From assembly GCA_021153325.1 (NCBI GenBank), contig JAGKTQ010000009.1:11823-75822 (forward strand): 64,000 nucleotides of DNA, read 5' to 3'. A model generated the notes under the pieces. That model worked only from the letters and a program-made list of their open reading frames with translations. It did no database searches and was not told the DNA's origin. The translations under genes and the position numbers were made by a program. Each line of letters starts with the position of its first letter. The first letter of the stretch is position 1. This stretch comes from Lachnospiraceae bacterium (GTDB lineage Bacteria > Bacillota > Clostridia > Lachnospirales > Lachnospiraceae). Below are positions 15,552 to 24,550 of this stretch, one piece after another.

Positions 15552-16898
15552 ATGGCAGAAAATGATGTGAGAAAAATTTCACTGTTTAAGCTGGGATGGC
15601 CGGTGTTCGTACAGTGTCTTTTGTCGATGTGTCTTGGATATGTGGATACACTGATGATAAGCAGGTATTCTTCCAGTGCGGTCGGTGGTCTGGGGAATGC
15701 CAATCAGATCCTGGGATTTTTGACGCTTGCGTTTACGGTCATATCCAGTGCGACTGGAGTAATCGTGGCACAGTATCTTGGGGCGAAACTGAAAGATAAG
15801 TTGAATGAGATCTATACGGTGTCGATATTTTTTAATCTGCTATTAAGCGTGATTATCAGTTTGCTAGTATTTGCAGGATGCGATGTGATACTGCGACTGA
15901 TGAAAGTACCGGATAGCATGGTGGCAGATGCCAAGACTTACATGGAAATTGTTGGCGGGTTCATGTTTCTGGAGGCTATGATAGATGTTTATGGCCAGAT
16001 ATTTCGAAACAATGGAAGAACCAAAGTTGGAATGGTCATAACTTTTGGCATGAATGTGATCAATATAGTCGGAAATTATTTGTTTTTATACGGACCTTTA
16101 AAGCATCTGGAGATGGGAGTAAAAGGCGTTGCCATTTCTACTACAGCAAGCCGAATGGTGGCACTTATTATGGCAATGCTGTATTTTAGATTTAAAATAG
16201 AAGGGCATATATCCATGAAATATTTGATCCCATTCCCGAAAGAAATCCTAGGAAAATTACTAAAACTTGGACTACCTACAGCAGGAGAAAACATATCTTA
16301 TAATATAGCGCAGTTGTTCATTCTTATGTTCGTGAATTCCTTCAATTCTGAAGTGGTGACGAATACAAAGACCTATGCCACGATCATAAGTGAGTTTGCG
16401 TATTTGTTTTCTTTATCAGCGGCAGTTGCTACCGCAATTGTGGTAGGGCATGCAGTTGGTGCGGGAGATTATGATTATGCATATGAAAAAGTGCTGGGAA
16501 CGTTAAAGAAGGCTATGGTGATCTCACTGACAATAGCTGTAGTGAATTATATCATAAGCCCATACACGATAGGATTATTTACGAATGACAAGGAAATTAT
16601 CTTGCTGGGACAAAAAGTTTTGTTCGTATGCGTTTTCTTGGAGATAGGAAGGACAGCAAACCTTGTTATTATCAACAGTATGAGGGCAGCAGGCGATATT
16701 AAGTTTCCGACTTACCTTGGCATGGCTTCCATGTGGGGCGTATCCGTTTTATTGGGATATGTTTTCGGAATCGTGCTGGATATGGGATTGGTAGGAATAT
16801 GGATCGCTATGGCTATGGATGAAATTTTAAGAGGTGTTGTAGTGTTCGTTCGATGGCTTAGAGGCAGTTGGAGAAATAAAAGTGTAGTGGAAAAGTAA
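15552..16898 (+). CDS. MATE family efflux transporter
   Basis: The 448-residue protein has twelve hydrophobic segments in two homologous halves, as in multidrug and toxic-compound extrusion pumps (NorM/DinF type). Marks include GWPVFVQCLLSMCLGYVDTL at the start, GGLGNANQIL in the first half and LGLPTAGENISY at the start of the second. It probably exports organic cations using a Na+ or H+ gradient; the substrate is unknown. GGGGG precedes the ATG by a few bases. It is a single gene. Confidence 0.9.
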   Translation: MAENDVRKISLFKLGWPVFVQCLLSMCLGYVDTLMISRYSSSAVGGLGNANQILGFLTLAFTVISSATGVIVAQYLGAKLKDKLNEIYTVSIFFNLLLSVIISLLVFAGCDVILRLMKVPDSMVADAKTYMEIVGGFMFLEAMIDVYGQIFRNNGRTKVGMVITFGMNVINIVGNYLFLYGPLKHLEMGVKGVAISTTASRMVALIMAMLYFRFKIEGHISMKYLIPFPKEILGKLLKLGLPTAGENISYNIAQLFILMFVNSFNSEVVTNTKTYATIISEFAYLFSLSAAVATAIVVGHAVGAGDYDYAYEKVLGTLKKAMVISLTIAVVNYIISPYTIGLFTNDKEIILLGQKVLFVCVFLEIGRTANLVIINSMRAAGDIKFPTYLGMASMWGVSVLLGYVFGIVLDMGLVGIWIAMAMDEILRGVVVFVRWLRGSWRNKSVVEK

Positions 16899-16922
16899 AG
16901 TGAAATATATTTTCATTTATTA

Positions 16923-16952
16923 TTGATAGTAGAACCTAGAGTTTGCTATAAT
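16923..16952 (+). promoter_or_regulatory. Promoter of the 78-residue protein gene
   Basis: TTGATA at 16923-16928 and TATAAT at 16947-16952 are 18 bases apart, upstream of AAAGGAGAGG and the ATG at 16979. Confidence 0.6.
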
Positions 16953-16978
16953 AAAAAGAAAAAAAGGAGAGGTATAGC

Positions 16979-17215
16979 ATGAAAGTACGGAATATTACAA
17001 ATATTGAAAAATTTTTTCAGGTAATCGACAGCTGCCAGGGAAAAGTAGAGCTGGTTACAGGTGAAGGCGACAGATTGAATCTGAAATCAAAATTATGCCA
17101 GTATGTTTCTATGGCAAATGTTTTTTCCAACGGAGAAATTCCTGAATTGGAAATTATTGCTTACGAAAAAGAAGATATTGACAAATTAATACAGTATATG
17201 ATCAATGGTCAATAA
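16979..17215 (+). CDS. Small conserved protein ('polya polymerase' family)
   Basis: The 78-residue protein (KVELVTGEGDRLNLKSKLCQ, then GEIPELEIIAYEKEDIDKLI) matches a short family often labelled 'polya polymerase' in Lachnospiraceae genomes. That label looks unfounded, because there is no nucleotidyltransferase motif. It is a compact alpha/beta protein without signal peptide or membrane segment. The AIM24 pair follows from its own start about 100 bases later. Function unknown. Confidence 0.65.
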   Translation: MKVRNITNIEKFFQVIDSCQGKVELVTGEGDRLNLKSKLCQYVSMANVFSNGEIPELEIIAYEKEDIDKLIQYMINGQ

Positions 17216-17313
17216 TGGTAAAAAGACTTTTTGTTGTTTCCAGACAAAATGTATGCTAGACTGTTTTTGGAAATATAACCAACAAACTACAGAAAAACAG
17301 AGAGAGGAACAGA

Positions 17314-18069
17314 ATGTTTCAGTTAAATAACTTTTTAAACAACCAGAACATGAAAGTAATCGAGCAGAAAGGACCATTCCGTGTTTTTGAACATGTGAAG
17401 GATTTGAGTGTAAATCCTGGTAACGCGATTGCTGCTTACTATGCATCAGAAATGAATGTAAGAAAACGTCAGGTCTTCATCGAATTACAGAATCGTGGAT
17501 GCATTACACAGGCTGGAGCAATGCAGTGGATGCTTGGAAATGTAACTATGGAAAGTGGTGTAAAGGGAGTGGGTAACCTCCTTGGAAAAATGGCAAGTGC
17601 AGCCGTAACAAAAGAATCTGCAATCAAACCAGTGTACCGTGGAAACGGTGTTATGATGTTAGAGCCTACATACAAACACCTTTTATTAGTAGATGTTTCT
17701 GAATGGGGAAGCATCGTGTTAGACGATGGATTATTCTTAGCTTGTGAAGATACACTTCAGCAGAAAACTGTTGCAAGATCTAATATTTCTTCCGCAGTAT
17801 TAGGTAATGAAGGATTATTCAACCTTTCCCTTATTGGTAACGGAATTGCAGTTTTGGAAAGCCCGGTACCAAAGGAAGAATTAATTGAGTTCAATTTGGA
17901 AAATGATGTAGTTAAGATCGATGGAAACATGGCTATCGCATGGTCAGGTTCTTTAGAGTTCACAGTAGAAAAATCTGGTAAGAGCCTTCTTGGATCTGCA
18001 GTATCCGGTGAAGGATTAGTAAATGTTTACCGTGGAACAGGTAAGATCTTAATGGCATCTACAGCATAG
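17314..18069 (+). CDS. AIM24 family protein
   Basis: The 251-residue all-beta protein belongs to the AIM24 family (TRAP-like fold), named after a yeast mitochondrial protein and widespread in Firmicutes without a known activity. Conserved marks are QAGAMQWMLGNV, MMLEPTYKHLLLVDVSEWG, LFNLSLIGNGIAVLESPVP and AIAWSGSLEFTVEKSGKSLL. AGAGGAAC precedes the ATG. There is no signal peptide, so it is cytoplasmic. The next gene is a tandem paralogue. Confidence 0.85.
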   Translation: MFQLNNFLNNQNMKVIEQKGPFRVFEHVKDLSVNPGNAIAAYYASEMNVRKRQVFIELQNRGCITQAGAMQWMLGNVTMESGVKGVGNLLGKMASAAVTKESAIKPVYRGNGVMMLEPTYKHLLLVDVSEWGSIVLDDGLFLACEDTLQQKTVARSNISSAVLGNEGLFNLSLIGNGIAVLESPVPKEELIEFNLENDVVKIDGNMAIAWSGSLEFTVEKSGKSLLGSAVSGEGLVNVYRGTGKILMASTA

Positions 18070-18151
18070 GGTATAGAGAAGTAGTAATTTTTAATGGCGG
18101 GTTTATGTGAGCATAGACTCGCCAATTGTGAATATAGGGAGGAATTTACAT

Positions 18152-19030
18152 ATGGTAAATAGCAGTATTTTAGATAGCAAAAATTTAAAAGAAATTGCAT
18201 CAATGGGGAATTTTCATGTGTTGGAGCATGAGAGAGATTTAAGTGTTTCTGCATATTCTGCAACAGATTATTATTTTGCATCTCAGATGAATGTGAGAAA
18301 GAAACAAGTTATGCTGGATTTTAATAACAGCAGCTATATTGTGCAGGCTGGAGCGATGCAGTGGATGAGTGGCAATGTAACAACATCTTCCAATGTAAAG
18401 GGTGTAGGAGATTTCTTTGGAAAAATGGTAAGCTCTGCAGTGACAAATGAAAGTGCCATTAAGCCAATCTATCAGGGAACCGGTAGAATGATGTTAGAGC
18501 CTACTTATCGCCACATTTTATTAGTGGATGTATCGCAGTGGGGAACTATTGTTATGGATGATGGATTGTTCTTAGCTTGTGATGCCAGTCTGACTCAGAG
18601 AACGGTTGCAAGAAAAAATATATCCTCTGCAGTATTAGGCGGTGAAGGTCTTTTCAATTTATCCTTATCTGGTAACGGTATTGCGGCATTGGAGAGCTAT
18701 GTTCCATATGAAGAATTAATTGAGGTCGTATTAGACAATGATGTTATGAAAATTGATGGAAACATGGCGATTGCATGGTCAGGTTCTTTAGACTTTACGG
18801 TGGAAAAATCCGGCAAGAGTCTGATCGGTTCTGCAGTATCCGGTGAGGGGCTGGTGAATGTATACCGTGGAAGTGGAAAAATTTTGTTAGCACCGACTGC
18901 TTCTAATTTTTCAGCAAATCCAATAGATTCCAGCAGTAATACAGGGGAAAGCCAGAGCAAAACAAATGCGGGTTCTGCGGCAGGAAAAGCATTTGGTGCT
19001 TTGACAGGTGTATTAGATGCACTTAGCTAA
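18152..19030 (+). CDS. AIM24 family protein, second copy
   Basis: This 292-residue paralogue of the preceding protein keeps the same blocks (QAGAMQWMSGNV, MMLEPTYRHILLVDVSQWG, AIAWSGSLDFTVEKSGKSLI) and adds a C-terminal tail of about 40 residues rich in Ser, Asn and Gly (NPIDSSSNTGESQSKTNAGS). ATG 18152 follows GGGAGG; the upstream GTG at 18107 has no ribosome binding site. Tandem duplication followed by divergence is the simplest history. The tail could be a linker or a contact surface; this is not established. Confidence 0.85.
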   Translation: MVNSSILDSKNLKEIASMGNFHVLEHERDLSVSAYSATDYYFASQMNVRKKQVMLDFNNSSYIVQAGAMQWMSGNVTTSSNVKGVGDFFGKMVSSAVTNESAIKPIYQGTGRMMLEPTYRHILLVDVSQWGTIVMDDGLFLACDASLTQRTVARKNISSAVLGGEGLFNLSLSGNGIAALESYVPYEELIEVVLDNDVMKIDGNMAIAWSGSLDFTVEKSGKSLIGSAVSGEGLVNVYRGSGKILLAPTASNFSANPIDSSSNTGESQSKTNAGSAAGKAFGALTGVLDALS

Positions 19031-19055
19031 AGGCTAAAAAATATCGGAGGCTACT

Positions 19056-20096
19056 ATGATATATTTCAACAACGATTACAGTGAAGGTGCACATCCTAAA
19101 ATTTTGGAAAAACTGATCGAGACTAATCGAGAGCAGACGAGTGGCTACGGGCAGGATGAATATTGCCAGAAAGCTGCTGAAAAGATCAAAGAACTGTGTG
19201 GTGATCAAGCGTTAGATGTACATTTTTTGGTTGGCGGAACGCAGACGAATTTGACTGTGATTGCGGCGTCACTTCGTACTTATCAGGGAGTGATCGGTGC
19301 AGAAACATCCCACATTAATGTGCATGAAACAGGTGCAATTGAAGCCTGCGGGCACAAAGTTCTGACGCTGCCGTCCGAGGATGGAAAGATTACGGTAGAA
19401 CAGATAGAGAATCTTTACCAGTCGCATATTAATGATGAAAGCCACGAACATATCGTATGTCCGAAAATGGTTTATATCTCACAACCAACAGAGCTTGGTA
19501 CTTTATATACAAAAGCAGAGTTACAGGAAATTTCAAACGTGTGCCATAAAAACAAGCTGTTTTTGTATGTGGATGGTGCACGATTAGGTTACGGACTTGT
19601 AGCAAAGGGAAATGATGTGACTTTGCGTGACATTGCGGAATTTACGGATGTATTTTATATTGGTGGAACAAAAGTGGGAGCACTGTTCGGCGAGGCTGTA
19701 GTGATAAAAAATGAATTTATCAAAGAAGACTTCCGGTATGTTATGAAACAAAAAGGTGGTATGCTTGCGAAAGGAAGATTGTTAGGAATACAATTTCTGA
19801 CTTTGTTCGAAAATAATTTATATATGGAACTTTCAGAGCATGCTGATCGGATGGCAGATGCATTGCGGGAAACATTTGATGAATGTAAGATTCCTTATCT
19901 GGTAGAAAATACGACGAATCAGATTTTTCCTATCCTGCCGGATAAGGTGTTAGATGCTTTACGTGAAAAATACACGTTTTCTTATATGAATCGGGTAGAT
20001 GAAAAGTATAGTGCTGTACGATTCTGCACCAGCTGGGCTACGAAAACGGAAGATGTAGAGCAATTAAAAAAAGATATAAAAAATATGTTAACGTAG
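19056..20096 (+). CDS. ltaE: Low-specificity L-threonine aldolase
   Basis: The 346-residue PLP enzyme cleaves L-threonine (and allo-threonine) to glycine and acetaldehyde in the cytoplasm. Family marks are FNNDYSEGAHPKILE at the start (the usual FRSDT region here altered to NNDYS), YVDGARLG with the PLP-ring Asp, and YIGGTKVGALFGEA with the Schiff-base Lys. The variant start groups it with the clostridial beta-eliminating-lyase/aldolase branch, so the substrate could be another beta-hydroxy amino acid. GGAGG precedes the ATG. It converges with the pseudopilin cluster. Confidence 0.85.
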   Translation: MIYFNNDYSEGAHPKILEKLIETNREQTSGYGQDEYCQKAAEKIKELCGDQALDVHFLVGGTQTNLTVIAASLRTYQGVIGAETSHINVHETGAIEACGHKVLTLPSEDGKITVEQIENLYQSHINDESHEHIVCPKMVYISQPTELGTLYTKAELQEISNVCHKNKLFLYVDGARLGYGLVAKGNDVTLRDIAEFTDVFYIGGTKVGALFGEAVVIKNEFIKEDFRYVMKQKGGMLAKGRLLGIQFLTLFENNLYMELSEHADRMADALRETFDECKIPYLVENTTNQIFPILPDKVLDALREKYTFSYMNRVDEKYSAVRFCTSWATKTEDVEQLKKDIKNMLT

Positions 20097-20114
20097 CCTT
20101 TGGGGCAGCGGTTT

Positions 20115-20564
20115 CTACTGCATGATATTTAATGTGTTATCATATTCCAGATTTTCGGTAGTTACTACCTGCCAGGAAGAAATATGGTAAAACGTTTCAT
20201 CGGATGATGTAGGATAGTTTATGGAAACAGTAATTTCTAATGTCTGCAGATCGGACAATGGTATAGAATAGTTTTTAGTATGTCCGGTCTGTTCAAAATA
20301 TTCGGTTTCATTACTACTGTTTTTATAAGCATCGACAAGTGTCTGATCTAATTGTGCTAAAGAAGCTTCTGCCTCATTGCATGCCTGATAGTAGGAAGTA
20401 TTACGATTCAATACCTTTTGACTGAGTTTGTAATCTGCATTGGCAGTTACAATAGAAAGTGCGGCAAAAGATACCAGGCAGAGAATGACAAAAATAATTA
20501 GTATAGTGGATGCTCCTATTCCGGTACTAAAGGAGAGACGTTTGGAATGAGAGGAAGTTCTCAT
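20115..20564 (-). CDS. Hypothetical membrane-anchored pilin-like protein
   Basis: The 149-residue protein has one hydrophobic segment near the N-terminus (about residues 15-40, STGIGASTILIIFVILCLVSFAAL) and a soluble outer part. The layout resembles a minor pseudopilin, and the gene is last in a cluster with a GspF-type platform protein. There is no clear prepilin peptidase site (G followed by F/M and T-L-x-E). It overlaps the preceding gene by four bases. Confidence 0.6.
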   Translation of the reverse strand: MRTSSHSKRLSFSTGIGASTILIIFVILCLVSFAALSIVTANADYKLSQKVLNRNTSYYQACNEAEASLAQLDQTLVDAYKNSSNETEYFEQTGHTKNYSIPLSDLQTLEITVSINYPTSSDETFYHISSWQVVTTENLEYDNTLNIMQ

Positions 20565-21046
20565 TGTATATTCCCCCTTTCTGTTGCGATGTGTTTAGAC
20601 AGAGAAAGCTGATAAAAGATCTCTTCGCCTTTATGAAAACTGATCTCAGCAGTATAAAGCTGTGTCTTTTCGTCATATCCTATATCGGAAAATGTGATAT
20701 AGTAAACGATTTCAGAGCTGTGTTCAGCACTGCAAAGCTCCCAATCCTTATTAAAATATAGAGTAAAAGATGGAGTAATATTTGAAAAATAGATTGCTCC
20801 ATTTTTTGTAGCTTCCGGGTAATCCTTGCCAAGCTGGTCATAAACGGAATAAGCATCGCCATTTGGCGTGTGCCAGAGCTCAGCTAGATTTTGTGACCAA
20901 ATAACAGCCTGATTTTGTTCTTTTGTCTGATTATCCAGCACGTGAGCCTTGACAAAGAGTTGAATGCAGGCAGCAGCGGCAACAGAGAAAAACAATATTG
21001 AAATAAGTATTTCCATTAAAAAAAGACTGGATTTTGATGATCTCAT
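20561..21046 (-). CDS. Pseudopilin-like protein
   Basis: The 161-residue protein begins with a short basic stretch and a hydrophobic helix, SLFLMEILISILFFSVAAAACIQ, in which Met-Glu at the head recalls the Glu5 of type IV pilins. The rest is a soluble domain with no motif I know. It overlaps the downstream gene by four bases. A role as a minor pseudopilin of the cluster is likely by context. Confidence 0.6.
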   Translation of the reverse strand: MRSSKSSLFLMEILISILFFSVAAAACIQLFVKAHVLDNQTKEQNQAVIWSQNLAELWHTPNGDAYSVYDQLGKDYPEATKNGAIYFSNITPSFTLYFNKDWELCSAEHSSEIVYYITFSDIGYDEKTQLYTAEISFHKGEEIFYQLSLSKHIATERGNIQ

Positions 21047-21064
21047 ATAGTTTGCGCCTTTCTA

Positions 21065-21595
21065 TTAATTGTCTGAACGGAGAGAAGCATACAGAACAAT
21101 CGGCTCTCCGTTTCCTGTGTCAAGTTCAAGCTTTAATAATCCCTTTTCCGGCTCTTCCATTGAAAATTCGGATAGTTCCATAATATTTTGGCCGGCAGAA
21201 CGAATATTGTTTCCTGCAAAAGAATCCTTTCGGATAGAAAGTTCTTTTAAAAAGCCGTTATATAAATATAAATAAGTACAGTATTCTTCGTCTCCAATCT
21301 GCTCTGTCAGCATAAGTGCAGGTGTCCCCTCCAATTCACCAATCTCAATTGCGCCGGAAGTATCATTTTGACGCAGTTTTTCAATCACATAGGAATAGGC
21401 GGTCCGGTCTTCAAAGTTCTTATCCATATCAGATACAATTTGTTTGTATACGTTGGCACCCAGAGTAACTAACATCAAGGCAGAAGCAGCAAAGACACAG
21501 AAGAGTGCAAGGACGAACAGAACATCGACAATATGGCGGTTTTGATTTCCGCGTTTTGAGTTTCCTTTTTGTTTTATTTCTGTATGATTATTCAA
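21065..21595 (-). CDS. DUF4860 domain protein
   Basis: The 176-residue protein has a basic N-terminus, one membrane segment (about residues 24-46, DVLFVLALFCVFAASALMLV) and an outer domain matching what I recall of DUF4860, a family found in clostridial type II/IV secretion-like clusters. It overlaps the upstream reading frame by four bases, so translation is coupled. It is probably a structural or minor pilin-like subunit. Confidence 0.7.
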   Translation of the reverse strand: MNNHTEIKQKGNSKRGNQNRHIVDVLFVLALFCVFAASALMLVTLGANVYKQIVSDMDKNFEDRTAYSYVIEKLRQNDTSGAIEIGELEGTPALMLTEQIGDEEYCTYLYLYNGFLKELSIRKDSFAGNNIRSAGQNIMELSEFSMEEPEKGLLKLELDTGNGEPIVLYASLRSDN

Positions 21596-21945
21596 TCTTG
21601 GCCTCCTGATTTTGTGATGATGGTGAAATCTGGCATAATATTGGAACCGACAGGCTGATAATCTACAAAGAAAAGGTCTTTGTCATAAATCAATCCATAG
21701 TGTTCTTCTATGTAGGTAAGGTCTGGCGGATAAGCACCTTCTACAGCATAACATTGTGTAATGCTGCGAGTAAGGGCAGTTTCCAAACTTTCCTTTTGTT
21801 TCTCCAATGTAGTATCAGAAACGGAGTTTACACCCTGATAAAACAAAATAAAAAGTAGCAAAAATGCAAGGAGCGGAAGAAGATAGATTAGTTTGGCTCC
21901 GGGTATTTGTTTGTTGCGTTCAAAACGATTTCTATAAATACTCAT
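21592..21945 (-). CDS. Small membrane-anchored cluster protein
   Basis: This is a 117-residue protein: a short basic head, a membrane helix (LIYLLPLLAFLLLFILFYQG) and an outer domain with YAVEGAYPPDLTYIEEHYGL, a segment resembling the C-terminal part of some pilin-like secretion proteins. The ATG at 21943-21945 follows GAGGAG; a TTG at 21960 would consume that ribosome binding site. Function inferred from its position after the platform protein. Confidence 0.6.
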   Translation of the reverse strand: MSIYRNRFERNKQIPGAKLIYLLPLLAFLLLFILFYQGVNSVSDTTLEKQKESLETALTRSITQCYAVEGAYPPDLTYIEEHYGLIYDKDLFFVDYQPVGSNIMPDFTIITKSGGQD

Positions 21946-21969
21946 AGTATTTCTCCTCAAATGCCTTTC

Positions 21970-23013
21970 TTAGCCGATGCTTGACATGATACCCATAAGC
22001 GGGAAAATAACCGATAACAGTATCAGTCCAACGATAACGGACAATATAATGACAAGTGTAGGCTCCACGATAGAAATAATGGAGTAAATCTTTTTCTCCG
22101 TTTCTTTATCATAATTATCAGCAATTTTCTGCATTACGATATCAATAGAACCAGTGCGGAAGCCAACAGCGACCATGCGGGAATACAGATTGGAAAAAAT
22201 ATTGGAAAGAGCCAATGCTTCTGATAAATTAGCACCATCTTCAATGGCTTTTCTACAAACTGCGATTTTTTCCTGCATCCCCTTGTGTTCGGTCAATTCG
22301 GCTACCATATCCAAACTGGAGAAGGTATCCATACCGCTGCCGATAGCAAGTGCCATACCGCTGGCAAAACGTCCTGCAGCCAGTTTCTCGTAAAAACCTT
22401 TCGTTAAAGGAAAAACAGAAAGGGTATGTACGGTAATGGCATGTCCTCGTTTTGTCTTTGTAGCAAAAAGAAAAAGAATCACGCAGACAACGAGAATACA
22501 TATGAAAACAAGAGAATAACGATTCAAAGAATTACCAAGTTGGAGCAGGGTTGCAGAAATACCAGTCATTTCGCTGCCGAGTTGGATAAATACCTGCTGG
22601 AAGATTGGCATGACCTTTCCTAAAAGAACAAAGATGACTAACAGCATAATGCCGATCATAATGAGCGGATAGCTGATAGCACTTTTGATACTGTCGGCTA
22701 TGGAATCTTCACGGTCATAATAAGCAGCTAAGGACTGCATGACATCATCCATGTTACCGGATTCCTCTCCCAAACGGATCATATGAAGCACATAATCCGG
22801 GAAAACACCAGTACTTTTTAAAGCGTCACTGAAAGGACCGCCCTGTGCACAATTGTCTGCAATTTCCTGTAATATTTCTCTTCCCTCTGTGGAATTGCTG
22901 TCATTTAGTAATATATGCATGCTTTCTGTTGGAGTGATGCCGGCTTGAAATAGCATTGCGGTCTGACTGCAAAAGGATGCAATTTCCTGATTTGATAAGC
23001 TTTTTTGATGCAT
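21970..23013 (-). CDS. Type II secretion / type IV pilus platform protein (GspF/PilC)
   Basis: The 347-residue inner-membrane protein has two GspF repeats, each with a cytoplasmic helical domain and membrane helices. The first starts FCSQTAMLFQAGITPTESM; the second contains FASGMALAIGSGMDTFSSL. Three hydrophobic segments are visible (about residues 112-135, 165-185 and 320-343). In known systems this platform contacts the assembly ATPase (GspE/PilB), but no such gene lies in this cluster. Four pilin-like genes follow on the same strand. Confidence 0.88.
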   Translation of the reverse strand: MHQKSLSNQEIASFCSQTAMLFQAGITPTESMHILLNDSNSTEGREILQEIADNCAQGGPFSDALKSTGVFPDYVLHMIRLGEESGNMDDVMQSLAAYYDREDSIADSIKSAISYPLIMIGIMLLVIFVLLGKVMPIFQQVFIQLGSEMTGISATLLQLGNSLNRYSLVFICILVVCVILFLFATKTKRGHAITVHTLSVFPLTKGFYEKLAAGRFASGMALAIGSGMDTFSSLDMVAELTEHKGMQEKIAVCRKAIEDGANLSEALALSNIFSNLYSRMVAVGFRTGSIDIVMQKIADNYDKETEKKIYSIISIVEPTLVIILSVIVGLILLSVIFPLMGIMSSIG

Positions 23014-23030
23014 TTTTCATTCTCCTTCTG

Positions 23031-24041
23031 TTAATAGATATATTTTACAAGGTAGTTACTTCCATCTCCGATGAATTTTTTCAATTCTTTTTCACTACTG
23101 CTGGCGGCAAAGGTTGGATCCATCAGTTGCCAACTTTCTCCGTCAAATTCTACAATGCCGTTGACCCAGCCAACATCTGTAATATAAGTGCTGATCCAGG
23201 CATGATATACATCTCCTGCATAGCCGACTTCCAGACGAGTAGGGATGTGTTGGCTTCGGAGCATACTGGTCATAACTGCGGCATAATCCAAACAGATACC
23301 GGTGCCGGAAGAAAGTATTTCATCCACGTCGGAAGTGTAGCCGCTTGGTACAGTCGCTGCTTTTTCGTAATCGTAAGTGATGTTTTCGATCAGATAATTA
23401 TATACGTTGGCAACTACATCCAAGTCTGTTTCGGCAGATGCGGCAAGTTCTGCTGCCTTTGCTACTACGTCGCTGGAAGAATTGAAGGTGCAGTACTGGT
23501 TTGGATAAAGGTAAGGACCAAATTCATTTGTCAGCACAGCCCGGATCTCAGCAGCTAAGCAAGTGGCATAGCTGGTGCCGGATATGTTTTCGTAAATGGT
23601 AATACTGTACGTTCCGTTTCCGGCAGACAGAGGAAATGCTTCATAGTCGGTGCTCACCAGATTGTAAGTATAGGTTATAGCATCCGGTCCGATGATCTGC
23701 ATTTTGACTTTTGCACAGGAGCCGGTGTAGCGAGCCATGATATAGCCCTCCTCCGCATGGGAGTAGTCTATGGAGGCGTATTCGTTGTGCATCTCTGCCA
23801 CTCCATCGGCAACAGGTATCAGGCATATGGGCGTATTGTCCCTTGAACCGTTGCTTTCTGTGAGGGAATTCGTTTCAGTGGAAAGAGAGGAGGAACTGGC
23901 GTGAGTAGTAGTACTCGAAGTTGTTTGTGCTTTCTCTTTCGCAGTAACTTCTGAAGTCTTACCGCTTCCACAGCCGATCAGAAAACAGAAACACAAAAAA
24001 TATGTAATTAATCGTAGTTTTATCGTTCGTTTTTCTTTCAT
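23031..24041 (-). CDS. Transglutaminase-like domain lipoprotein
   Basis: The 336-residue protein has a lipoprotein signal (CFCFLIGCGSG, Cys near residue 24), a Ser/Thr-rich linker and a C-terminal transglutaminase-like domain with the catalytic triad visible: Cys in GTGICLDYAA, His in VYHAWI and Asp in QLMDPTF. Such extracellular proteins act as cysteine proteases or cross-linking enzymes on surface proteins or peptidoglycan. It lies between the sigma-factor genes and the pilus-like genes, so it may act on the assembled surface structure (inference). Confidence 0.85.
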   Translation of the reverse strand: MKEKRTIKLRLITYFLCFCFLIGCGSGKTSEVTAKEKAQTTSSTTTHASSSSLSTETNSLTESNGSRDNTPICLIPVADGVAEMHNEYASIDYSHAEEGYIMARYTGSCAKVKMQIIGPDAITYTYNLVSTDYEAFPLSAGNGTYSITIYENISGTSYATCLAAEIRAVLTNEFGPYLYPNQYCTFNSSSDVVAKAAELAASAETDLDVVANVYNYLIENITYDYEKAATVPSGYTSDVDEILSSGTGICLDYAAVMTSMLRSQHIPTRLEVGYAGDVYHAWISTYITDVGWVNGIVEFDGESWQLMDPTFAASSSEKELKKFIGDGSNYLVKYIY

Positions 24042-24048
24042 AGTTCGT

Positions 24049-24537
24049 TTACTTTGGAGAAAGCAGCAGGTGAAGAGGCTGTGCGTTCTCTATTGGAATA
24101 TAAATGTTAGTTTCGGTATTGTGATAAGTAAAATATATAGTGCCTGTATCGGCGTCGTAAGACAAAGCAGATTCCCGTATGCCAGTGTTCGTCTCCTGAT
24201 AAGCTTCCTCATAGAGAATGTTATCTCCAGATAAAGTGAGACACAGTACACCGTCCTCTAATTTGTCTGACACAAGAATACTCTCTTCGGATATGTGATG
24301 ACCCTTTAACAAATAGTCAGTTGGTGCAACTGCTAATGGAAAAAGAAAAGTGAACAAAAGCAAAAAAAGGGTCAAACAGAGCAGTACGTCATACGTCACG
24401 GTGTCTATAGCCTGACGAAGAAGAATTTTGTCAAAAGGCACTCTATTTGGAGCGTGATGGCACTCGACAAATATATTTTGCAATGTGGCATCTGCTTGTT
24501 TTGGATTTAAGTGGTATTTTTTTCGATTAAATAGCAT
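24049..24537 (-). CDS. Membrane protein after sigma factor, possible anti-sigma
   Basis: The 162-residue protein has a cytoplasmic head of about 50 residues (LNPKQADATLQNIFVECHHA), one membrane segment (about 51-70, VLLCLTLFLLLFTFLFPLAVA) and an outer domain. This layout, and its position 13 bases after an ECF sigma gene, fits an anti-sigma factor, but I see no zinc-binding H-x3-C-x2-C motif. Function unproven. Confidence 0.5.
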   Translation of the reverse strand: MLFNRKKYHLNPKQADATLQNIFVECHHAPNRVPFDKILLRQAIDTVTYDVLLCLTLFLLLFTFLFPLAVAPTDYLLKGHHISEESILVSDKLEDGVLCLTLSGDNILYEEAYQETNTGIRESALSYDADTGTIYFTYHNTETNIYIPIENAQPLHLLLSPK

Positions 24538-24550
24538 GCGTACACCTCCC

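Noticed and set aside
22956..23558. Plus-strand 200-residue open frame
   Set aside because: It overlaps the transglutaminase-like gene on the opposite strand, has no ribosome binding site and no recognisable domain.
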